Source: Gnetum montanum (Eukaryota > Streptophyta > Gnetopsida > Gnetales > Gnetaceae). From it: 64,000 nucleotides of DNA. Each line of letters begins with the position of its first letter. The stretch's first letter is position 1. Made by a program: the position numbers and the translations under genes. The stretch covers positions 162,271 to 226,270 of the forward strand of contig MNCI01004480.1 of NCBI GenBank assembly GCA_015680685.1, written 5' to 3'. The notes under the pieces are model-generated. The model was not told the origin of the DNA, searched no databases, and was given only the letters and a program-made list of their open reading frames with translations. Shown piece by piece: positions 24,100 through 35,165 of the stretch.

Positions 24100-25990
24100 A
24101 CAACAATGTCTCTCTCACAAGACTATGATCCTACAACCACTAATGAGGCAATTCATTGGAGAACCAAAAAAATTTATGATGAAGATGAAGTTTTGAGTAC
24201 TCAATCTTATGTAGGAGTTTCATATGCTCAAGGACACCCCAACGATACTTAAGAACTTTTGTCATCCAACCCAGACACCTCTAGTGAGGATTGGACATCC
24301 CATAGAATGAGGGGGCCCGAAAGGCCTAGGACCTTCTTAATAACTAACAAGAACTTACTTGGGGATGATTGAAAGACTTACAAAATTCATAACGAGTTTT
24401 ACAATTCCTTCTCTTCCTCTCCTTCTTCAATGTCAGATTGTGACATGGATGACTATCTTTCAAGGGATCTACGTAGAACTAAAAATTGAGCTCACAAAGA
24501 AAACCAAGAATGCCAACATGAATAGGGAAAACATCATCCCAACTCACAAACTCACAACCTACTTAGTGATGATAAACCACTGCTGGCCACTAAGAGCCTA
24601 ACGCCTATATAAGAGGTTGTTCGAATATCCTACAGGAATCGCAAAGAAAGTCGTCTACCCAGGCTTGATTTAAACAACTTTCCCAAGTTTTCAGGAGGTT
24701 ATGATTTAGATCCGCAACAACATTTACAAGCCTTCTACAATGCCTGTATATCGAATGATATTGATAATGGGTGGTAAAAACTTAAGATCTTTCCTATGAC
24801 ACTCATTGGCCAAGCAAAAGTATGGTATAGGTCTTTAAAATCAAAATCAATTCAACGTTGGCCAACAATGGTAGAACTCTTCAATGAAAGATATCAAACT
24901 TATGCAAGAGTGTCAACCTTAAGGAGACAAATCCAAGAGTGGAAATAAGCACAACATTAACCCTTGTACATGGCCTTAGAAAGATATTATGCATTGTTAA
25001 ACAACTGCCTAGGCCATGGGTTCTCTGAGGAAAGGCTAATGTATCACATCATAGATGAGCTCCATAATGAAACAAGGGAGACTTTAGGGATATATGCCCG
25101 AGGTCAACTCTATGAGCTACGAATCCACCAATTCCAAGAGCTTATTAAGTGGGTAGCAAAAGAAGAAGGAGAAATGAATAAATGGGAGAATGTTGAAAGC
25201 TCTCAATGGGACCAAAATCTCAAATTAGCAAAGGTCCATAACCATAAAGAGGAGAAATCAACTCACCTTGAGGAAGTGCAACTGTTTCTACCTTTGCCAA
25301 TGCAACAATCACTAGATGAAATCGAGAAATAGGATAGGACACCATGCAAGATGGAATGGGTACATAGAAAATATGGAGAATATGCTAACAATGGTAGAGG
25401 TAAAACTATGTCAAATCGAGAAATAGGATAGGACACCATGCAAAAATCGGAACAAAGGGTAGAAGATAATAAGAATAAGAACTCAACTACCAATTTCACA
25501 TATCAATGCAACATCTATCTATATGATCACCCCAAAGGCCAATGTCCAGTTTTGTCACATTTACATGAGCATTGGGGAGGAATGTTACATCCAAATTTCG
25601 TACAGAAATATCGGGTTCAACCACAGTGGTAGAAGCCCCAGTTGTGGGGGAGGCCATTGCCAACTTGACCATATCCTTTGTATGTCCCAACACCAAGTGC
25701 TTACTATGTTCAACACCTTATTTCTCCAACTGGATCATCATCCTCTACTTCACCTCATCATTATCATTGTCTAGAATACGAGCCACACCCTCTCTGATAA
25801 GGTCGCCACCTCATGTCCCTTACACTTTTCCTCAACATTCTCGTCCTTCACCTCCTTCTACATTGCCACCAATTGTACCAGAAGTTTTGGCACCATAGCA
25901 CCAACCTATGAATGCTACTTGTGCTACTACTGTCAACAGCAATGGAAGTACTCAAAAGCAACCTTTCTTTAGGCATGGCCGTAGAAAGAA
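24100..25990 (+). pseudogene. gag: TE5 Gag, broken
   Basis: The reading starts MSLSQDYDP near 24104. The capsid domain lies at about 24660-25330: LDLNNFPKFSGGYDLDPQQHLQAFYNAC, then GQAKVWYRSL and RWPTMVELFNERYQTY. The ORF 24964-25332 (MYMALERYYALLNNCLGHGFSEERLMYHI...) continues it. A zinc knuckle at 25507-25545 has lost its second Cys (CNIYLYDHPKGQC). Several stops replace expected Gln codons, for example NGW-stop-KLK where relatives have EWQKLK. Role as for TE4 Gag. Confidence 0.88.
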
Positions 25991-26059
25991 GCAACACGAT
26001 GCTTAACCACTACATCCACCAACTCAGCACAAGCCCAACATTGTGGTGCATCCTTCCCC

Positions 26060-26527
26060 TTGAACACAACGCCTCCTATTACCTTATCTAGGCCACCAAT
26101 CAACACTCCAACTACCATGCAACCCAATGAATATAACCATGTAGGAGGACATATTGATCCTTGCATACCATCTTGCGGTCACGAGTGCCATAGTGGATCA
26201 GCTCCTTATCACATGGCCACATCTTATAATCTGCCCCACTATGTCTACTACAATCAAGTGTGTGAATCCCAATTTGGATACATTCCAACCAACACACCAA
26301 AAGACACTCAGTGGTTTGGATATGATCAGGTCCCAATATTTCCAAAATGCTTGGATCCAAACCTTCCATTTATTAATTCATGCCATGATCAAAAGTTTAG
26401 TTATGGGGGATATCCCCCATTCCAACAAGCAGAATTAATAAATATTTTTCCTTTTTTCAATTTTACAATTTTTTTTTCCAATTTTTCATATGTTTATTTA
26501 TTGTATTATCTTTTTATCTTTTTATGA
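26060..26527 (+). pseudogene. gag: TE5 Gag Pro/Tyr-rich tail
   Basis: A 155-residue open frame rich in Pro, Tyr, His and Asn (NLPHYVYYNQ, GYIPTNTP, FSYGGYPPFQQAE). It follows the zinc knuckle and corresponds to the Pro-rich Gag tails of TE4 and TE7. The last 30 residues run into T-rich non-coding DNA. It is either the end of Gag or its remains. Confidence 0.6.
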
Positions 26528-27685
26528 GTAATCTCATCTATGAATAAAACCCTCATGTGACTTGTTGGTTGACATGTTGTTCTTACTATCAAGTCTTAGG
26601 TGACTAATTACTTGGACAGCAAGCCCATCACATCCACCCATCCATTCTATTAATAAGAGGTTCTACTTAGGGTACAATGATATTCTTGACATCATTAAAA
26701 CTTAAAGTAATTTTGTGCTTATTATTCCCAAAGTCAAAAATGATGGACTAAGAGGGAATGGCTAGGATGTGACATCAAGGGGACTTGTGGATTCTCTTTG
26801 GTGACACTTGTAGGAGCTATCATGCAGCCTAGTTGTACCAAGATCCTTGTAGATCTAATGAAAAATGGGAGTAAGAGTAATAAAGGCACTCAAAAAATAA
26901 AAAAAGAGAAGAGAGAAAGTGTGCCAAAGCAGCTAGACAAAAACAAATGTGCCACAAATCACTCCTCCCTTGAACAAAATGCCAAGTGATTGTACACCTT
27001 GCTGTCATGGTGCTCTTATGGTTGTCCATCATTGGATGAAGTAATGTGATGTCATTGATAGAAGGAATGGACTTGGTCTTGATTTTGGAGCAATGGGCTA
27101 ATGACACATTAATCATGTCCTACACTTAGGATTCATTGTGCCCTGGGATAGTTACCTCATGTCCCAATCTCTACAATCCCTTCTATGATTCATCTCATCT
27201 CGCTATCCAAGAATTTTTGACTTGTGTCTTGTGTCACATAAGAATTCATACCTCATTACAGTGGTATCAACATGTGTGTGTTTTGTTGCATCAGTGTAGA
27301 TTACATTTAACCCTTCTAGTGCCTATGAACATTTTAAGGTGTGGTTATGCAAGGGCATTATAGGTTGGAACCTGCTTTGGGGAGGACCCACTTGCGTGAC
27401 TTTTGTAATTTGTACTTTCTGCACATCACCACATTATTTTATACCCTCCAAGTACCTCATTGCCAAATCTATTCTTTTCTTTGTCATCATTTTATCAAAC
27501 ATTCCTCAAAACCATTACATGTCCTTTTATGTGTCACCTAAACAAACTAGGACTAACATTAAAATTTTAGGGTAACTTCCTTGAAAAAAAAATTTCTAAC
27601 TCTAAAATCACACTAAGCAAAGAATTCAACATTTACTAAAGGTAATCAGTAAGGTATGAAATAATTTAACTTCTTTCAATAACCT
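26528..27685 (+). other. TE5 internal region without pol
   Basis: About 1.15 kb with no protease, RT or integrase motif in any frame. Short open frames here have no recognisable domain. This is where pol would be in a complete relative. Confidence 0.6.
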
Positions 27686-27715
27686 TACTAACAATTGATC
27701 TTTGTGTGATTATAG
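27686..27715 (+). promoter_or_regulatory. Branch point and 3' splice site before TE5 ORF3
   Basis: A perfect TACTAAC (27686-27692) is followed by a T/G-rich run and TATAG, with the AG at 27714-27715 directly before ATG. The branch A to AG distance is 24 bases. A possible donor (TAAG/GTATGA) lies at 27654, which would give a very short 62-base intron. A donor further upstream is equally possible. Confidence 0.55.
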
Positions 27716-28150
27716 ATGGCCCCTAAAAGAGGACAACAAGGACCTTCTCAAGGTGCAACTAAACGTCCAGGAGGAGGTAGAAGCCAAGGACCTCATGTAG
27801 AACATGCGGAGTAGGAGGCACAATTATTTAACATCCATTAGGGAACTCCTATCACTACATAATCTAGCTAAGAAAAAGGTGGATAGGTTAAGGCCTGAGC
27901 CTATGAAGAGGAACAATAGCTATTTGCGACATGGCATGTCAAGGCCAATCAAGTGTTCCCGTAGCTGCCGTATCCATGGGAAGTGTCGACTCCATCAAAC
28001 ATTGGAACATCAGCATGGACAACTCATAATTCTCAAATATAAGAGAAGAAACATTAGTCACTTCTTCAATGGTATCAATTTTAAAAGCCTAAAGCACAAG
28101 AGAAAGGAAGAGACCCCATGGAGAAACCACCACCACTAGGAACCACATGA
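27716..28150 (+). pseudogene. TE5 ORF3, shortened
   Basis: It opens MAPKRGQQGPSQGATKRPGG, a basic N-terminus like that of TE4 ORF3, and closes with a Pro-rich end at TGA 28148-28150. Only about 435 bp remain of about 2.8 kb, so the central domain and coiled coil are missing. Stops are present. It is probably the remains of an internal deletion. Confidence 0.6.
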
Positions 28151-28331
28151 GTTCCAATAAATTCTGTAATTTTGTGTTTGTGTCCCAATTTTGTCATATT
28201 CAATTCTCCACTACGGCATGAATAAATTTCTAGTCAGTCAATAATCCCATACCTATCCACTGTGTAATTAATTAAGCTTGTTTCTCACTTTCTTTGACTC
28301 GAGGACGAGTTGTTATTTAGTCATGGGGGTA

Positions 28332-29376
28332 TGATGAATTATGGTTTGCCAGGTGCTGATATCAGACACTTGTTAACCATGTGCTGATATCAGACCCTTG
28401 TTAACCAGGTGCTGATATCGGACCCCTGTTATCAGATGAGTCCCAATATTGGACACCCGATATCAGACCCTTGATATCAGACCCCTGATATCGGGTACGC
28501 GATATCAGAGACAACATCAACTAGGTTGCGTTGATGAAGCCCCGTCAACGCAGTTGTGTCAATGTGACCCCGTCGACACATCTTTCCACATGTTGACATG
28601 GCCTCATCAACGTAGAGTTTATTTTTCGCTATAAATATGCATGCACCCATCGCATTTAGGCATCTTATGTTCAAGTTGTAGCAAAGCTCTTGCATTTTGT
28701 TTCCATAGGAGTTAGACTATTTTCCCAAGTGCATGTTTGTAGTGTGATGCTTGTAATTGTATGGAACCTTTATTCGAGTGTGACGTACTTGGACATGCAC
28801 ATGATTGGCAATAAAGATCGAGCTTACTTCATCATTGCAACATTCACTTAGTTTTAATTTTTTAATTATTATTGTTATTTATTATTTTCTTAGTTAATAT
28901 TTTTTACCATCATTTACTATGCTTGTTGATAAATGCGGAATGAGTACGACTTAATCACGAACATTGAAGTGTAACTACTTGGTAACCCAGTAGTGTATCT
29001 AGGAGCACTCAAGTAATATATGCTTGGTAAGCCTAGAAGTAGTACACGAGGTCCAAGATGTGTACGGATGATTAAGGATGGATGCTTATCGCACTTAGGC
29101 TAACTTAGATTCTCTTCTCCCACTACCTCTTAGCTAAAACAAAGTTATTTTCCATTGCCTCTAGGAGTAGCACTAGTTTAGGCCCACATCATACACCTCA
29201 CTCTGGACTAAATCATATGTAACAAAGTGAATACTAGTCTAGGTGGGAAGACAGCGAACTGCGATCAACATGTAACAATCTAGATACCACAACTAACCAT
29301 CCACAGAGTTCAACCAGATCGTGCGTGAACACTCGTATTCGTATGGTTGAGTGTAGGGGTACCTCACCACTCATCA
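28332..29376 (+). repeat. TE5 3' LTR (1045 bp)
   Basis: It follows the polypurine tract TTAGTCATGGGGGTA (28317-28331), starts TGATGAATTATGG and ends CCACTCATCA. It has GATATC repeats, a TATA box at about 28628-28640 and AATAAAG near 28810. Differences from the 5' LTR are mostly C/T and G/A. Confidence 0.92.
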
Positions 29377-29381
29377 CTATC

Positions 29382-30239
29382 CCTTTTTTTGTGGTGGTGG
29401 ACCCCCCTTGATTACCCATACCCTTGGTCTCTAGTAGTCCAGTAGGCCCTATCATCATCTTTGTCCTATTGGTCACCTCCATCACGGTCACTTCCTCTAC
29501 GGCTTTGGTTACAGTTAGAGGAGGAAGAAGATGAGGATATCAAATACGAAGAGAAAGGAGGACTAGCACCACCATGATGCATGCCATCCCCTCTTCGTCG
29601 GTCACGACCATGATCATCATGTTTATCATCATCAGGATGCTTGTCCTGGTTCTTACCTTAACTCACACCTTTGAAGCCCTCATGATCATGGGACTCGTTC
29701 TTCCCTAAAGTAGGATTGTTGATAGTGGACTATAAGTTTTGGTTCATGTTTCCCTCATCAAAGACAAGAGGAGGAGAGTCAGTGAATTAAAAACCCCAAG
29801 AAAAGGGATCCTCTCCATCTTTCTAACCTAGTAGGAACATGGATTTATTGAATTGTTTCCCCTTCAATGCTTCAAAATAAGCCTCCTGTTATCAATCCTT
29901 CTTGTGTTGTACCTCATTGGGATGATAATACTAATAGTCATAGTCCTACATAACATATTCAGCATTGAGCCCCTATATGGCCAATCTCATGAGAGTTTGG
30001 AGCAACATCATAGGAACGAACTGATCGGGTGACAACACAATGTTTCCCTTCATGTCCCTCCACTGTAATTGGTCATCCTGATGCAAGATGAAGATGAAGT
30101 CTAGCACATACTCATTCGGATGAGTATCTACCACTTTGCATTGTTGGTACATTGGTAGATTTATCCCTTCATGCCTTTGTTGATTGGATGTATGCTTGAA
30201 TGGCGATGGAGAATTAGCCCTATGAGAAGAAACCATTTT
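29382..30239 (-). pseudogene. gag: TE4 Gag, N-terminal part
   Basis: The likely start is the ATG near 30239 (MVSSHRANSPSPFKHTSNQQ), not the upstream ATG of the longer frame, because TE7 Gag begins MSSSSNKSTSPP at the same point. The shared text continues with VVDTHPNEYVLDFIFILHQDDQLQW (TE7: VVYTHPDEYLLNFTFILHQDEQLHW). A His/Arg-rich stretch follows before the TE5 insertion. Stops are present. Confidence 0.8.
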
Positions 30240-30298
30240 AGTTTTAAAGACAAATAGTTTGCTTTCAATATGATTATTATTTCTAATGATTGCAACTT

Positions 30299-30671
30299 TA
30301 ATTAAAGACATTAAAAATAATGTGCATGAACAATAAATGCATTAAGTAAACATTAAACTATTTTTAAATGCTACAAGGTTTATAAAGAAAACTCATCTTT
30401 ATTACCAGTCACATCAAACTGCGCAGGTACATTAGTGCTCAAATAAAGAACTATACACTTCTCACTCCTATTGTGGGCACTTGGAAAATATTATAGTTTC
30501 AAGAGAAAAACCTGTAAGAGCTTTGTTAAAATACTAACTATGGAATGTCATGAATGTAGTTGGTGTGTATTTATAGCCAAAGATAGACACTACATCGATG
30601 AGGTCACCTCAATGCATCAAACCATCCATTGATGGGATTGTGTTGATGCAGCCCATCAATGTAACTCATCA
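30299..30671 (-). repeat. TE4 5' LTR, truncated
   Basis: It matches the U3/R part of the 3' LTR (about 12000-12401), including TATA (GGCTATAAATACAC, about 30567-30580). The U5 part, the primer site and the gag leader are missing, so gag follows the LTR remnant within about 60 bp. The deletion is roughly 0.5 kb. Confidence 0.75.
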
Positions 30672-31020
30672 ATGAGGAAACTTACTTTTAGTCTTATGTA
30701 AAGCACCCTTGTCCCTCATTACTCACCTATCTGTAGCCCTACATATAATGTTACATCCGTATATTGAATGGCTATTGCCCACTAGCTACACTATCTTGAT
30801 GTGTTTGCTTGCAAGTAGACCACCCACAACTTGTGTGAATCCTAGCACTTGAGTTACCAAAATTAGTAGACTAACCTTTTGGGTCACATCGTTAGACTAA
30901 ATCTATGGATACTATTACTAATCTTACTTTCCAAATAAACACAATGTGCAACTCTAACCTATATTAACTACTGCAGGTACAAGGAGTCAGCGATACAATT
31001 AACTTAACTTTTAAGTTTTC
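30672..31020. other. Unassigned sequence right of TE4
   Basis: I see no coding or repeat feature here apart from ATGAG at 30672-30676, the probable TE4 target duplication. Confidence 0.4.
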
Positions 31021-31260
31021 AATTACTTTATTACCCCTTTGCGAAAGATGACTAAGACCATCAAGTATCGGAATGCTATCAAGAAGCTTCACTTAAGTTC
31101 TCCTCATCTTAGAATTGAAAGTGGAATATGGATTCAACTTCCTCAAGAAGATCACATTTCTAGGTTGTGTAAATCAGGAGTTCTTGAAGATGAGTTACAT
31201 GTGTTTCTTTCTTATGTTATGATTACTCATTTGAGTTAGCATTATAATATTATAGCAAAA
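31021..31260 (+). pseudogene. LINE-like C-terminal fragment 1
   Basis: The frame MTKTIKYRNAIKKLHLSSPHLRIESGIW...RLCKSGVLEDELHVFLSY resembles the end of non-LTR retrotransposon ORF2 proteins, where SHxLxIETGRW is followed by a CxxC...EDExHFLxxC zinc-binding pattern. Here one Cys and the His-to-Cys spacing are damaged. Only about 65 residues remain. The second copy at 34820-35160 supports the call. Confidence 0.55.
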
Positions 31261-31990
31261 AACTTGTATGATTTGTTTTTGATGCCCCTATTGGTGCTTT
31301 GTTAATTCGTAAAGTTTCTCTTTATTTTTTATGAAAATATAATATATGTACAATAAATTATCTGGGTCTTTTAACATAATAAAACTTCATGGGTCAAAAT
31401 ATAGGGTACAAAATCTTAATTCAAATATGTTATAAAAGATTGCGTGCAGTATCCTATGTATTCCCGTACCAGCTTTTAATTTAATATACGAGATGCAAAT
31501 ACTGTAACCCAAAGTTGTTGGCAGCGGTCCGAAAAGCAGATGTATGAGGCCGTCTTCTTTCCGTGGGAAAGTTGCTGACAACTAAATGATTTGATTTGTT
31601 CCTGTTTAGAGATATAGGAACTTTCCCTACTAAGACAGACCTCTTGACCAAGCAAAGCTCTTAGCCGTAAGAATGATGTTTTGATGCACTCCCTTCAAAG
31701 AACTCCACTTTTAGACTATACGGTGGGTGGAACATGCATTAGACAATGAAGTACTGTAAGGAAATGAAAACCAAAAGTGAGACCGGAATAGGTAAAACCA
31801 TAAACAAAAATGACTGAGCCAGGGTCAATGTATCGAGTAATGAAGCACGAAAAAGTGCCTCAGCCATGGCCATCTTGCAAATATGTAAGTAAATATTTAT
31901 TAAATGTTATTTGAATATGTGTTGGGCTTTATGTGTACAAGTAAGGTTACATCCTTCATTCTACAAAGATGGCCGTTGGCAGAGTTACAT
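31261..31990. other. Unassigned sequence
   Basis: AT-rich to about 31400, then more balanced composition. I recognise nothing in it. The balanced part may belong to the gene-like remnant that follows. Confidence 0.35.
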
Positions 31991-32690
31991 TTGCGTACGT
32001 AAAAGGTTTCATCGTTTCCCTGGGTAATACAAATACAGATGCTTTTTCTCCGTCGATGAAGATGACATATTCCATTCTCCGTCGATGAAGATGACATATT
32101 CCAAAGAGGCAGTGTACTCGCCGTATGAATACTGGCCGCCACCGTTAAAGTGCACATCCTCGAGATTTTTCAGTCTACAGAAATTGTACAATTTCATATT
32201 TTCAACAGCTGCGGCCGTAGATGATAATCGTTTAAAGTCACCGTTGGTGGGGACCCAGCGCTTGCTGAAGAGGGAGCCGAATACAAGATACAAAAGCTTC
32301 TTGTCCATTGAACCACGGATATTTTGGTTCCATTGAACCCAACGGACTGGGAATACGCACCAAGACAACCAGATGTGATTTGTTCCTTGCTATCAGACGT
32401 ATTAAAGTATGAGGAATAATGCTGATAATCCAGAGCACAGCTGTATTTGTGCGAACAAGCTGCCAAAGGGCATACGCCCAGCATAACCATTGGATCTTGC
32501 TGGACGCCAGACATGTGGGCAATGCACGGTCAATTGGCAAAAACAAATGCTGCACAATTGAAATCATTGTGTGTACGATGACACAAGGAAGGAAGGAAGG
32601 ACGAACTGAGATTAAATGAGTGGGTGTTGGTGCATGCTTCCATGAACCAGACCCGTTACATAATAAATAGCATAGCACAGCACAGCACAA
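31990..32690 (-). pseudogene. Unrecognised gene-like remnant
   Basis: The base composition is more balanced than in the surrounding AT-rich repeats, and long overlapping frames exist on the - strand. One reads ACIAHMSGVQQDPMVMLGVC and is Cys-rich with NTSDSKEQI. After a frame change near 32340 comes KKLLYLVFGSLFSKRW and KLYNFCRLKNLEDVHFNGGG. A 29-bp tandem duplication (32046-32103) repeats FIDGEWNMSS-type codons. I do not recognise the family and do not propose a function. It could be a decayed host gene, part of an exon or an unknown transposon gene. Confidence 0.4.
32046..32103 (+). repeat. 29-bp perfect tandem duplication
   Basis: The unit starting TTCTCCGTCGATGAAGATG is present twice without change (32046-32074, 32075-32103), so the duplication is recent compared with the surrounding sequence. 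Confidence 0.95.
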
Positions 32691-33049
32691 CTACATTGGC
32701 AAAGAATCCAATGTATGCCTCGTTTGCTAGTCACGGATGTTGCTGCGTTGCTTCCATTCATTTGCAAGTTACAGATGTTGCGTTGTTTTGAGTCGGTGCA
32801 ACTTTTATTTTAAAAGATAAAAAATTAATGATTTTTAAAGTGATTCTAACAACCTCCTGGCTGTTTATAGCTCATCCATTATTCTTGTGTTTTTCTTTCA
32901 TCTTGCAGCCTCGGGCTGCATCAAAGTCAATTGATTTCTATTATTGGATTTGCTTTTTGCCGGTGTAATTACATATGTTTTGGTGGGCCTGGTGCCCAAA
33001 ATTTTCAAGTCAGAACAAAAGAAGATAGCCACCGTATTGGTCCAGCCAC

Positions 33050-34500
33050 AATTTTCAAAGTCCAGCCAAATAAAAGTGGATGTATTTCACCTTCGTTGAT
33101 ATGAAAAGATCAATTTAAAAATTTAAAATTCAAGGAAGAAGATGCTTTGGCACGCAATATCTGAGCAGTCAAAAAGCAAAGTATTCCATTCTTATTTTTT
33201 GTGGAAAACAGGTACCTTTGCCCAATGGAGACAGGAGGACGGTTTCCATGAAAGTCATCATTTTCTGTGAGTCCCTTTGAACACTTTTCCCGGTTTTTCT
33301 GAGTTGCGCATTTCCATTATTTTATTTTTGGAAAACAGGTACCTTTGCGCAATGGAGACGGAAGGACGATTTCCATGAAAGTCATTATTTCATAAAGCAA
33401 AAGCGGATTCGTAATGGAGACGGAACGACGATTTCCATGAATTTCATAAAGCAAAAGCATACTCGTAATTTCACGGAAAGTAACCATGTTTTTCATTTTG
33501 TTCATAGTTTTTTGCCCCACAATATTTTAGTAGCATAAACAAATACGTTAACATATTTACCCTAAATATAAGTGGATGCATTTCACTTTCATTGATATGA
33601 AAAATCAGTTTAAAAATTTAAAATTCAGGAAGCAGTTGCTTTGGCATGCAATATTTGAGCAGTCAAAAAGCAAAGTATATCATTCTGTTTTTTCTTTTTT
33701 TGAAAAATAAGTAGCTTTACCTAACAGAAACAAAAGGACGATTTCCATAAAAGTCATTATTTTTTTAGTCCCTTTCATAAGGCAAAAGCATACTAGAAGT
33801 TTCATAGAAAAGTAATGGTGTTTTTCATTTTGTTCAATAGGTTTTTACCCCACAATATTTTAGTTGCATAAAAAAATAAGCTACCCTGAATAAAAGTGGA
33901 TATATTTCACTTTCATTGATATAAAAGATTAGTTTAAAAATTTAAAATTCAAGGAAGCAAATGCTTTGGCACACAATATCTAAGCAGTCAAAAAGAAAAG
34001 CAATGCATTCTTCTTTTTTGTGAAAAACAGGTAGCTTTAAGTAATAGAGACTAAAGGACATTATTTTTCTGAGTCCTTTTCATAAAGCAAAAGCATACTA
34101 GAAGTTTCATGGAAAAGTAACCGTGTTTTTCATTCTGTTCAATAGTTTTTTACCTCACAATATTTTAGTTGCATAAAAAAATATGTTACCCCAAATAAAA
34201 GTGGATGCATTTCACTTTCATTGATATAAAAATATCATTTTAAAAATTTAAAATTCAAGGAAGCAAATGCTTTGGCATGCAATATCCAAGCCGTCAAAAA
34301 CCAAAGTATTCCATTCTTCTTTTTTGTGAAAAAAAAATAGCTTTCGGAAGCACAATTTCCATGAAAGTCGTTATTTTTCTAAGTCCCTTTCCTAAAGCAA
34401 AAGCATACTAGAAGTTTCATGAAAAAGTAACGGTGTTCTTCATTTTGTTCAATAGTTTTTTACCCCACAATATTTTAGTCACATAAAAAAATAGGCTACC
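33050..34500 (+). repeat. Tandem array of about 300-bp units
   Basis: Units begin with AATAAAAGTGGATG near 33066, 33568, 33892 and 34194. They share TTTAAAATTCA, GCTTTGGCATGCAATAT, CAGTCAAAAAGCAAAG, ACGATTTCCATGAAAGTC and CCCCACAATATTTTAGT in order. Spacings are about 502, 324 and 302 bp. The first unit is longer because its middle is duplicated (33320-33480). A worn single unit lies at 35486-35595. No coding potential. Confidence 0.9.
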
Positions 34501-34819
34501 TATAGAAATTGCAGTTCTTAGAAAATTATACAATTTTATAAAAAGATGCTTCTTAGGCATGGTATCCACTTATCCACATAAATTTATAAGGTCACTCACA
34601 AAAAAAATGGTTCAATGATGGAAAAAATTAGCTTCAAAAATTGAATATTGAAAACTAAGATGTAAATTTGAGCTTTAAGGATATAAAAACAAGGATTAGA
34701 TAGAAGGCATTAAAGCACATGTGGTAATAACCATGTAGAAAAAGCAATTTTCATATGCAAATGTGGTAATAACCATGTAGAAGGATCATCAATAGAAATA
34801 TCTACTTATTTATTTGTTG

Positions 34820-35165
34820 CTAGTTCTAGGCAAAGTAAGGTGGCAATCACACATGCTCATGTGAGATCTCACTATCTATTGATTGCAACAATGAGATGGA
34901 TCAATCTTCACTATCTATTCATTACAACAACAAGATGGATCAATCTTCAAAGAGAGCAATACATCTGCAAATTTTGTATACATGTAATAGTGGAAGATGA
35001 AAAATGTATCATTCTAAATTGTCCTTTCTTTAATGCTCTTAGACTTGAATATAGTATTTAGGTAACAACTTTGTCACCCATGCTTGAGCTGGAGGTGTTG
35101 ACTTTGTATCATTTTCTTAATAAAGAAGACAAGACCCATCATGATTATATTAAAACTTTGTTTAA
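34820..35165 (+). pseudogene. LINE-like C-terminal fragment 2
   Basis: The frame reads RSHYLLIATMRW, then REQYICKFCIHVIVEDEKCIILNCPFFNALR, the C-terminal Cys/His pattern of a plant LINE ORF2 (CKFC...EDE...LNCP). The sequence after the stop still reads LSPMLELEVLTLYHFLNKED and IKTLFKKEKEN, like the last residues of such proteins. The motif is partly duplicated (HYLLIATMRWINL / HYLFITTTRWINL). It lies between the tandem array and its outlying unit. Confidence 0.6.

Larger units (their letters stand above)
22900..29376 (+). mobile_element. TE5: complete but gag-only Athila-like element, TSD CTATC
   Basis: Two LTRs (22900-23973 and 28332-29376) flank a primer site, a broken gag, about 1.2 kb without recognisable genes, the start and end of ORF3, and a polypurine tract. 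CTATC occurs directly before (22895-22899) and after (29377-29381), a clean 5-bp target duplication. No protease, RT or integrase is visible, so it looks non-autonomous. It is inserted in TE4 Gag in the opposite orientation. Confidence 0.93.
11553..30671 (-). mobile_element. TE4: long Athila-like Ty3 element with ORF3 (contains TE5)
   Basis: Read on the - strand: a truncated 5' LTR (30671-30299), gag (30239-29382 and 22899 to about 21330, split by TE5), protease, RT, RNase H, integrase (to 17920), a long non-coding region, ORF3 (15506-12651), a decayed polypurine tract and the 3' LTR (12401-11553). Without TE5 it is about 12.6 kb. Flanking bases ATGAA (11548-11552) and ATGAG (30672-30676) fit a 5-bp target duplication with one change. 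FLDGYS in RT and the MVxEGIVLGHKIS-type sequence in its relative TE9 point to the Athila branch. Confidence 0.85.

Noticed and set aside
26829-27116. 95-codon open frame on the - strand in TE5
   Set aside because: Antisense to the element, no domain, and in a region that appears non-coding.
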